This document shows positions 58,191 through 64,000 of a DNA stretch of 64,000 nt, one piece after another. Position 1 is the first letter of the stretch; each line of letters starts with the position of its first letter. The position numbers and the translations under genes are program-made. The stretch is from positions 1 to 64,000 of the forward strand of contig NZ_BOPA01000040.1 in assembly GCF_016863515.1 (NCBI RefSeq), written 5' to 3'. Origin of the DNA: Micromonospora gifhornensis. Lineage in GTDB: Bacteria; Actinomycetota; Actinomycetes; Mycobacteriales; Micromonosporaceae. Under the pieces are notes generated by a model. It made no database searches. It saw only the letters and a program-made list of their open reading frames with translations, and was not told the DNA's origin.

Positions 58191-60881
58191 TCACGAGTTG
58201 GGCAGGTCGCGCAGCAGTGTGGCGGCCAGTTCCTCGGTGGCCGGGTCTATGGCGATTCCGGCGTCGTCGAGGTCTCGGCGCAGGACGGCGAGACGTTCCC
58301 GTACGCCGGTGGTGTCGCCGAGGCGGGCGGCGGTGCGCATGGCGCGGCGGGCCAGTTCCTCGGAGAGCGGGTCGAGTGCGCAGGCGGCGTCGTAGAGGGC
58401 GAGCGCGGCGGCGGGGTCGCGGTCGGCGTGCAGTCCGGCGGCGTGGGCGTACATTTTGACCAGCCGGCGTCGGGTGTGCTCGCGGTCGGTGTCGATCCAT
58501 TCGTAGTCGCTGCCGTCGGCCAGGCCACCGCTGGTGACGGCGATCGCGGTCTGTAGGAGGGCCAGGCGGCTGGCGTCGTCGGCTGCGGTGGCGAGTCGGG
58601 TGTATGCGTCCTCGACGGTCCACCAGTCGACCTGCAGCAGGGCCGGGTTGAGGTGGTACCGGCCACCGGTGTTGATCACTGGTTCGATTTTGGCAGCGGT
58701 GGCGGTGGGTGGGGTGTTGGTGTGGGCGATGGAGCGGATGACGCTGCGCAGGTTGGCCACGCAGGTGGAGAGGCGTTCGGCGGCGCGGGAGACGGTCACG
58801 TCGGGCCAGATGGCTTCCATGATGTCGTCGAGGGCGGCGCCGTCGCGGTGGACGACGAGGTAGACGAATAGTTCCAGGCTCTTGGCGCGTAGGCCGCGGA
58901 CGGGATCGCCGTCGGGGCCGAGGATTGCGGGTGTGCCGAGGACTCGGGCGTGGACTCGCCGTACGGAGGTGCTCTCGGTGGGCCGGGTGGCGTCGGACGG
59001 GTCGGTGGCGGCTTCGTTGTGCGGGGCGGGAGGGTCAGGCGCGGGGTTGCGGGTTTCGGGTTCGTCGGCCGCGTGGACGTCGGTGGCTGGTGTGGCGGGC
59101 TGTGGCTGGGGACGGACGGCGGGCGTGGACCGGTCGGTGGAGGGTGCGGCGTCGCCGTGGGCTTGCGCGAGCGTGGTCAGGATGGTGGTCGTCGCGGTCG
59201 GGTCGAGCACGGCGAGGCGTTCGCCGTCGCCGCCTTCGGTGGTGCCGTCTGCGGAGACGGTGAGGGTGGTGCCGGCGGGCCAGGCGCCGATCAGGGCGAC
59301 ACCGATGTCGACGTTCCTGCCGAGGCGGACGGCGGTGGCCAGCCGGGTGTGCCAAGGCTGGTCGGGCACGTCAGTGATGAGCAGTAGTTGCGGTAGCGGT
59401 TCGCTGAGGAGTTCTCCCTCGCGCAGCGCGTCGACGGTGGCGGCCTGCTGGTCGGCGACGATGCGGCTGCGGCGGATGATTTCCTCTTCGAGGAGCGTGA
59501 GCGCGACGGCGAACGTCGGGGCGACGGTGAGTCGCGGCATCGGGTGGAGGTCGGCTGCGGCGGCGCCGAGCAGTGTGGTCAGGGTCGAGGCGGGGATGAT
59601 GACGCGGCCTTGCCCGTCCGGCATGTCGTCACCGGCGGTGAGGGTGGCGATCAGGAGGGCACGGGCGGCGTCCGGGGCGGCAGGTCCGTCCAGGCCGAGG
59701 CCCACGGTGACCGGGAGGGAGCCGGCACCTGCCAGGTCCGCGCCGCTGGGTTTGCGGGGCGACGCCGAGGGTGTCGCGTCTGCGCAGGTGTCCGTGCTGG
59801 CGGCCGAGCGGTGCGCGTGTGGGTCATCCTGCGGTTGCGGTACGGCGTGCCGCATACCTTGCCGGAGGCGGGTCGACGCGGCCAGGGGTGACGCCAGGCG
59901 GGTGTCTCGTGGAGGCGGGCTGGTGGCTGGCGGGCGCTGGTGTTGGTGGCCGCCGCGCTGGCGTGCTCTCGTGACGGCGTAGATGACGGCGGCGGCCAGG
60001 CCGGCTCCCATCGCGCCCCCGGTGATCCGAATCCAGCCAGTCGAGGGGGCCGAAAAGTTGTCGTCCGGTGGCGGGGTGGTGGACGGATCGTCGGCAGCTG
60101 CCGACGACGCTGGACTGGGCGTGTGGTGCGGAGGTGTCGTGGGCGAGGGTGATGGCGCGGCGCAGGTGTCGGACGGTGTGTCCGAGGTGGAGGGACTGGT
60201 GGGAGTCTGCTTGTCTGGCGTCTCGGGTGGGGTGGTGTGTACGGCGGGCAGGTCGAGGGTCCAGCCAGGGCGGATCAGGTTCGGGTCTTTGAGGCTGCCG
60301 CCGATGTGGGGATATTGGGTGCCGCGGTTGAGGGCGTAGATCTCCCGCCACCGGTCGGGGTCGTCGAGGAAGCGGTCGGCGATGGCGGACAGGGTGTCGC
60401 CACGTCGCACCGTGTAGGTCGGCGTCGCCGGCTCGCGTGTTCCCTGTTCTTTGACTGCTTCGTCGACGGTTGGCGGCGCCGGGTCGAGTGGGACGGCGCC
60501 TGTAGCGGAGGTGGCGTGCGCGATAGCGGGGACCGCGGCGGTGGTCACGGCGGTGGCGCCGAAGAACGCTGCCGCGAGACCCTGCAGAGGGGTGGGCAGC
60601 CGAAGCGCGATGCGCCACCGGATCCGACGGGCGAAGGTGTGATACACGCGGCGGGACACGGTGGCGGCGAGCAATGTCCAGAGCAGCCATGCGCTGATCT
60701 GCAGAAGTGCGGCCACGAAGCCGGTGGTGAGGGGTTGCTGCAGCCACGCCCGTAGCTGCTCCGGTGACGGCGCCGTGAGGGAGACCACGCCGGTCAGGAA
60801 CAGCGTGACCGGCGGTGCCACCGCGATCAGGACAGTGCCGCACGTGGCGACAACGGTTGCGCAAGCAGCAGATCGTGGCAT
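58191..60881 (-). CDS. BTAD (SARP-like) regulator with LysM domain and membrane segments
   Basis: 896 aa. Three N-terminal transmembrane helices, then a LysM domain near residues 170-230 (TYTVRRGDTLSAIADRFL, WREIYALNRG), a Pro/Thr-rich linker and another membrane helix (AMGAGLAAAVIYAVTRA). The C-terminal ~250 residues have a winged-helix start (RVHARVLGTPAILGPDG, LELFVYLVVHRDGAALDDIM) and a BTAD TPR-like domain (DWWTVEDAYTRLA ... ALALYDAACALDPLSEELAR). This links a cell-wall-binding module with a SARP-type transcription module. ATG at 60881 with GAGGAG upstream. Regulates transfer or cell-wall genes by inference; phased repeats lie in its own upstream region. Confidence 0.85.
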   Translation of the reverse strand: MPRSAACATVVATCGTVLIAVAPPVTLFLTGVVSLTAPSPEQLRAWLQQPLTTGFVAALLQISAWLLWTLLAATVSRRVYHTFARRIRWRIALRLPTPLQGLAAAFFGATAVTTAAVPAIAHATSATGAVPLDPAPPTVDEAVKEQGTREPATPTYTVRRGDTLSAIADRFLDDPDRWREIYALNRGTQYPHIGGSLKDPNLIRPGWTLDLPAVHTTPPETPDKQTPTSPSTSDTPSDTCAAPSPSPTTPPHHTPSPASSAAADDPSTTPPPDDNFSAPSTGWIRITGGAMGAGLAAAVIYAVTRARQRGGHQHQRPPATSPPPRDTRLASPLAASTRLRQGMRHAVPQPQDDPHAHRSAASTDTCADATPSASPRKPSGADLAGAGSLPVTVGLGLDGPAAPDAARALLIATLTAGDDMPDGQGRVIIPASTLTTLLGAAAADLHPMPRLTVAPTFAVALTLLEEEIIRRSRIVADQQAATVDALREGELLSEPLPQLLLITDVPDQPWHTRLATAVRLGRNVDIGVALIGAWPAGTTLTVSADGTTEGGDGERLAVLDPTATTTILTTLAQAHGDAAPSTDRSTPAVRPQPQPATPATDVHAADEPETRNPAPDPPAPHNEAATDPSDATRPTESTSVRRVHARVLGTPAILGPDGDPVRGLRAKSLELFVYLVVHRDGAALDDIMEAIWPDVTVSRAAERLSTCVANLRSVIRSIAHTNTPPTATAAKIEPVINTGGRYHLNPALLQVDWWTVEDAYTRLATAADDASRLALLQTAIAVTSGGLADGSDYEWIDTDREHTRRRLVKMYAHAAGLHADRDPAAALALYDAACALDPLSEELARRAMRTAARLGDTTGVRERLAVLRRDLDDAGIAIDPATEELAATLLRDLPNS

Positions 60882-61569
60882 GCCCGGTCTCCTCGCCGTA
60901 CGGATCCTCTGTGGTGGGACCGACGGTAAGAGCGGCACGGGGCAGATGTGCTGGTGTCGATGCTTACAAGACCTCACACGTTCTTACACAACCTTACAAC
61001 CGCAGGTCACGGCCGTGTTGGGCGTTGGTGATGGCGCCAGTGGAGCATGCTCGGGTGCAGCCACGTCTCCGGTGTCAACGCCGGCTGAACTTTCAGGCGG
61101 AGCCCGACACCCGGGTTGCAAGTCCACAAGCTTCGATGATCTGTCTTTCACGCGGGATTCCGTGAGCGTGCCCCGGGAATCCGCGTGGGCAACACCGGAC
61201 GACTTCCGCCTGCTGTAACGCGCCGACCTGCCTGTCGTATTGGCCGCCCCGGTACGGGCGACGATGTGCGGCGGTGAGGCTTCCCGAATGAGCGGGGATG
61301 TCGCCGCTGGCCTCCGATGCCCGGACGGCTGGTTGCGACCACAGCAGCCGCCGCAGCGACCGGCCAACGTGGGAAGATGCGGAACTTTGCAGGTCGTCTG
61401 CCTGCGGCCACGGGCAGAGGAGGAAACCGAGGCTGTGCGTCGTGAGTGGCGTGGGCGCGGAGGCGTTCAGGCTGCCGTCGGCGGACGAGCCCGCTTCGCC
61501 AACGGACGTCTCCCGTTCGCCGGGCAGCCAGCGCGCAGGGGCGGGGCTCAGCTGTGCTGGATCTGTTTG
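60882..61569. other. Long gap upstream of the BTAD-LysM gene
   Basis: 688 bp. It holds the promoter of the BTAD-LysM gene with the phased repeats at 60963-60999, and the 3 prime end of the minus-strand 61570 gene. An open frame at 61240-61734 plus has a Gly/Arg/Cys-rich composition and no ribosome binding site, so I do not call it. No RNA gene recognised. Confidence 0.4.
60963..60999 (-). promoter_or_regulatory. Four CTYACAM repeats at exact 10-bp spacing
   Basis: On the plus strand: CTTACAA at 60963, CTCACAC at 60973, CTTACAC at 60983 and CTTACAA at 60993. Read toward the gene they are KTGTRAG boxes on one face of the helix, 82-118 nt upstream of the BTAD-LysM start. SARP regulators bind direct heptamer repeats phased by about one helical turn, so autoregulation is plausible. 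Confidence 0.6.
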
Positions 61570-62289
61570 TCAGGGGGCTGTGTGGGTGTCGGTTGTGCAG
61601 GCTCGGATTGCGATGGTGACCTGGTTGCCCACGGACGGGTCTGTGGTGCAGTGCAGTCCGAGGTTCGTTATTCGGTCGTCGCGTGTGTCCCATTCGCGGG
61701 CGCCGGGGTCTCGCCCGAGGATTGGGCCGAGTGAGTCGATCGTGGCCTTCCAGAGGTTGGGCCAGGCGCGGCGGGGACCGATTACGAACGCGAGTTGCAG
61801 GGCGATGCCGCCGTCGGGAAGTGGTGGGGCGGTGCTGATCTGGTCGTGGATCTGCCGCTTGTAGGTGGTGGTAGTTGCCGATGCGGTGGTGTGCACCTGT
61901 AGCGAGTACATCCCGCCGGGGTCGGGGGTGGGCCGGGTCTGGCACACCGCGACTGAGGATGTCGCTGCGTGCTGCTTGGTCGCCCATACCGAGGCGAACT
62001 GCCGCAGGGTGCCCTTGGTCAGCGTCGGGACGAGCGTGAACAGGTAGTTGTCGAGGTCGTTGTGCAAGAGCAGGGGCACCGTGTCCGGCAGCCCGATATC
62101 CAGTCGCAGTGCGAGTGGATCCGGTACGACAGCCATTGTCGGGGCGATGGCCGCCAAGACGTCGGCGGTGAACGCGGCGGAGCGGACCTGGCCGAGTGAC
62201 CCGGCCGTGTCCCAGCTGGCCGGGGCGGGCACGACGTTGAGGGTGCTGCCCACGAGTTCCGGCCGTGCGTAGAAGACAGGCAGGGCCAT
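61570..62289 (-). CDS. Hypothetical protein, possibly RusA-like resolvase fold
   Basis: 239 aa from ATG 62289 (MALPVFYARPELVG). HNDLDNYLFTLVP resembles the DLDN metal-binding motif of RusA, and NLWKATIDSLGPILG then DTRDDRITNLGLH matches the Lys...Asp...DD pattern of RusA-like nucleases. The order is stretched relative to E. coli RusA (120 aa), so the call is tentative. No strong ribosome binding site. The longer frame to 62418 has an Arg/Ala-rich extension that overlaps nothing. Stands between the BTAD gene and two plus-strand small genes. Confidence 0.5.
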   Translation of the reverse strand: MALPVFYARPELVGSTLNVVPAPASWDTAGSLGQVRSAAFTADVLAAIAPTMAVVPDPLALRLDIGLPDTVPLLLHNDLDNYLFTLVPTLTKGTLRQFASVWATKQHAATSSVAVCQTRPTPDPGGMYSLQVHTTASATTTTYKRQIHDQISTAPPLPDGGIALQLAFVIGPRRAWPNLWKATIDSLGPILGRDPGAREWDTRDDRITNLGLHCTTDPSVGNQVTIAIRACTTDTHTAP

Positions 62290-62429
62290 GGACGAACTGT
62301 ACCGCCGGGCCAGAGGCGGGACTCCCTCTGCGCAGGCGGCCTTTCTCTCCTGCGCTCGCGTTCGTGCCGGCGTTTGGCAGCGTCGCCTGGCCGGTGGCGC
62401 TCGGCTGCTGCTACACACGGCGCGTGGGG

Positions 62430-62870
62430 ATGGATGATGATGATCAGTACGAGCGGGATGCCGACCAGCACTTGGCGGCCTACGGGTTGCGCGTCGCCCC
62501 CGACCAGGTTCCGATCGTTCGGGATGTCCTCATCCGTGAGACCCGGTACGAGACGGATACCTACGCTGGCAGGGGCACCATCTCCGGTAATACGCAGCTG
62601 ATGCGGATCTGCGCCGTTCAGCTCTGGTATGCCGGTGATGTCGAGGACGCGTTGCTGGTTCATCGCGCCCGCCGCACCAGCATGGACGCGACCGGTGCCA
62701 TCGATGCGGAACTCATGTTGGGAGCGGGTGTGGCCAGGACGAAGGAGTACCTCGCAAGCCTGTGCACCGATGAGGCTCGACAGATCCTCGACGAGATTGC
62801 TTGGGTGGAGGATTCGTACGACGCCGATCGGTACGCGGCGTTTCTCGACATGTACTACCGGACTACATGA
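62430..62870 (+). CDS. Acidic hypothetical protein (146 aa)
   Basis: Starts MDDDDQYERDADQHLAAYGL; largely helical, with MRICAVQLWYAGDVEDALLV and DEARQILDEIAWVEDSYDAD. ATG at 62430 or GTG at 62424. No family recognised; the pattern resembles small immunity or DUF-type proteins in actinobacteria. Coupled to the next gene by ATGA at 62867-62870. Confidence 0.6.
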   Translation: MDDDDQYERDADQHLAAYGLRVAPDQVPIVRDVLIRETRYETDTYAGRGTISGNTQLMRICAVQLWYAGDVEDALLVHRARRTSMDATGAIDAELMLGAGVARTKEYLASLCTDEARQILDEIAWVEDSYDADRYAAFLDMYYRTT

Positions 62871-63103
62871 ACCACCGTTCGCTGGCGAGCCTGGTGGCAT
62901 TCGTCTACGACCCGGGCGATACGGGTTCGGCCGGGCTGTCCCGCGCGGCAGCAAGCTGCGGCCAGCGGGTACTCAGTGATATTCAGAACGTCGGGCGTGA
63001 CGGTGAGTTGATCGTGTGGTGCTCCGATGGTGCTCGGATGTTCGGCACCTTGTCAGCACAGTCGCGACTGTTTCAGCACGGAAGCAGTTCCGCCGCCTGC
63101 TGA
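62867..63103 (+). CDS. Small hypothetical protein (78 aa)
   Basis: ATG at 62867 overlaps the previous stop, so it belongs to the same transcript. MNHRSLASLVAFVYDPGDTG, then RDGELIVWCSDGARMFGTLS. Likely a partner of the acidic protein. No known family. Confidence 0.5.
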   Translation: MNHRSLASLVAFVYDPGDTGSAGLSRAAASCGQRVLSDIQNVGRDGELIVWCSDGARMFGTLSAQSRLFQHGSSSAAC

Positions 63104-63155
63104 CTGTGGCGGCCCGCTGGGCGCAACGCCTGGACCAGCAGAAACAAAACGCCCT

Positions 63156-64000
63156 CTAGACGGCGGAGGCTGGGGCGAGGGAGACGCGGGAGGTGCGCCG
63201 CAGCGCGCCGCCGCTTTCGACGCTGAGTGCGCCGTGGGCCATGAGGGGCTTCAGTGCCCTGATCACGTGCTCGGGTCGGTACACCGTTTCTAGCAGGGTG
63301 AACTGACGCAGGTCTTCGACGCGGGCGGGTCCGCTGTCTCGGAGTCGTTGGGTGAGTAGTCGGGTCAGCGGTCCGAGTTGTGGCTCGTCGATGTCGAACA
63401 GCGTCTCGGCCTGCTCGTCGCGGGGATCGCGGAAGCCGACGCCTTGGGTGCGGTCGACTTCCCAGAGGCTGTCCTTCATCTTCTGCACGCCGAGGCGATG
63501 GCCGGTGCCGAAGATCAGGTAGAGCGGTTGTCCCTTCCTCGGGATCAGCTCGAAGTCCAGCAGGTAGGGAAAGCCTGCCGCGCGCAGAGCTTGTCGGTAG
63601 CAGGTGAGGATGTGCCGGCTTTTCGCTGCTGGCGGCAGGTCTGCCACGGTTCGCCAAGTCGGGTCGCCGCCGAAGACTGCGTCGCCGGCTTCGCCGAGGT
63701 CGCTGACGAAGCGCACGAAGTGCTGCGGAAACAGGGTGACGATGACCTCGCTGGAGACGTTCGCGGCCAGGCGTCGCAGGAGGCGATACGGCACTGGCGC
63801 GTTACCCCAGGAGTCGAGGTTGGCGAAGATCGGTTGCCCCCAAGCGCGCATCTCGTCGAGTGTGGCCTCCAGACGCGTGACGCAAGTGCCCTTAACGATC
63901 TTCACGGGCATGGCGGCGTCGGTGCGTGGCCGTTCAGGGAACGCCTTCGTCAGGGTCTCCCGGAGCATGTCGACGCAGCGCTGGTCGTCGTCGACGAAGG
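63156..64000 (-). CDS. tcmP: Three-Cys-motif partner protein TcmP, partial at window end
   Basis: About 281 residues from the window edge to the stop; the 5 prime end is missing. Recognised by FVDDDQRCVDMLRETL, IFANLDSWGNAPVPYRLLRR and VIVTLFPQHFVRFV, which belong to the TcmP family, usually next to a radical-SAM-like or Gp37/Gp68-type partner and of unknown function. A C-terminal winged-helix-like part (LVVRALKPLMAHGALSVESG region) closes it. The partner, if present, lies beyond the window. Confidence 0.75.
   Translation of the reverse strand, partial: FVDDDQRCVDMLRETLTKAFPERPRTDAAMPVKIVKGTCVTRLEATLDEMRAWGQPIFANLDSWGNAPVPYRLLRRLAANVSSEVIVTLFPQHFVRFVSDLGEAGDAVFGGDPTWRTVADLPPAAKSRHILTCYRQALRAAGFPYLLDFELIPRKGQPLYLIFGTGHRLGVQKMKDSLWEVDRTQGVGFRDPRDEQAETLFDIDEPQLGPLTRLLTQRLRDSGPARVEDLRQFTLLETVYRPEHVIRALKPLMAHGALSVESGGALRRTSRVSLAPASAV

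Noticed and set aside
58882..59982. 366-aa plus-strand frame opposite the BTAD-LysM gene
   Set aside because: Ser/Arg/Val composition of an antisense shadow; the minus-strand protein has recognised domains.
61240..61734. 164-aa plus-strand frame in the gap before the 61570 gene
   Set aside because: No ribosome binding site, unusual Gly/Cys/Arg composition and overlap with a better gene.
1..64000. tRNA, rRNA or CRISPR array
   Set aside because: No cloverleaf-like sequence with expected arms and no regularly spaced direct repeats with spacers were recognised by eye; a tRNAscan or CRISPR search would be decisive.

Overview
The window reads as high-GC actinobacterial DNA. GC-rich third codon positions, GTG/ATG starts, many ATGA/GTGA/TGATG stop-start overlaps, DUF4192 and BTAD-LysM proteins, ArdC and a Replic_Relax protein fit a filamentous actinomycete, probably Micromonosporaceae. 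The family assignment is inference from gene content only.

Left part (1-23.2 kb), all or nearly all on the minus strand and island-like. Remnants of an IS701-type and an IS256-type transposase sit at the edge. A compact seven-gene run (17124 down to 985) follows. In transcription order it encodes: a membrane protein joining a Lon-type S16 Ser/Lys peptidase domain to a WD40-like propeller; an alpha/beta hydrolase; a caspase-like peptidase; a 687-aa unknown protein; a membrane-anchored propeller protein; a SNF2/RapA-like helicase; and a sacsin/Hsp90-like GHKL ATPase with a C-terminal Cys4 module. Overlaps or short gaps suggest one transcript. I consider this the best candidate for an undescribed conflict or defence system. 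Next come an orphan barstar-like ORF, a PD-(D/E)XK-like protein, a large lipoprotein, a GGCT/AIG2-like protein with a HEPN-type Rx4H motif, and a frameshifted TPR pseudogene.

Middle and right part (about 23.2-57.3 kb, possibly to the window end): an integrative conjugative element. It has a tyrosine integrase split by an IS3-family insertion, a divergent control region rich in CACCCAACA motifs, a sigma-like regulator, and a T4SS-type transfer block (VirB2-like pilin, VirB6-like channel, PrgI-like protein, VirB4 ATPase, VirD4-type coupling ATPase, Replic_Relax protein). An inserted minus-strand cargo operon encodes a membrane coiled-coil protein, a KAP P-loop NTPase and a CHAT protease, a second candidate defence module. 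A long plus-strand block of small coupled genes follows: two GGDEF-type proteins (one canonical, one RRDEF), DUF4192, ArdC antirestriction protein, DprA-like protein, an FAD oxidoreductase, a Spd-like membrane protein and an M23 peptidase for cell-wall passage. Many gaps in this block hold a near-perfect GC-rich hairpin.

Right end (57.3-64 kb): a hypothetical gene, a large BTAD/LysM membrane regulator whose upstream region carries four CTYACAM repeats at exact 10-bp spacing, a possibly RusA-like protein, two small coupled genes and a partial three-Cys-motif partner (TcmP) gene running off the window.

No tRNA, rRNA or CRISPR array was recognised. Functional calls come from motif recognition by eye, not database searches.
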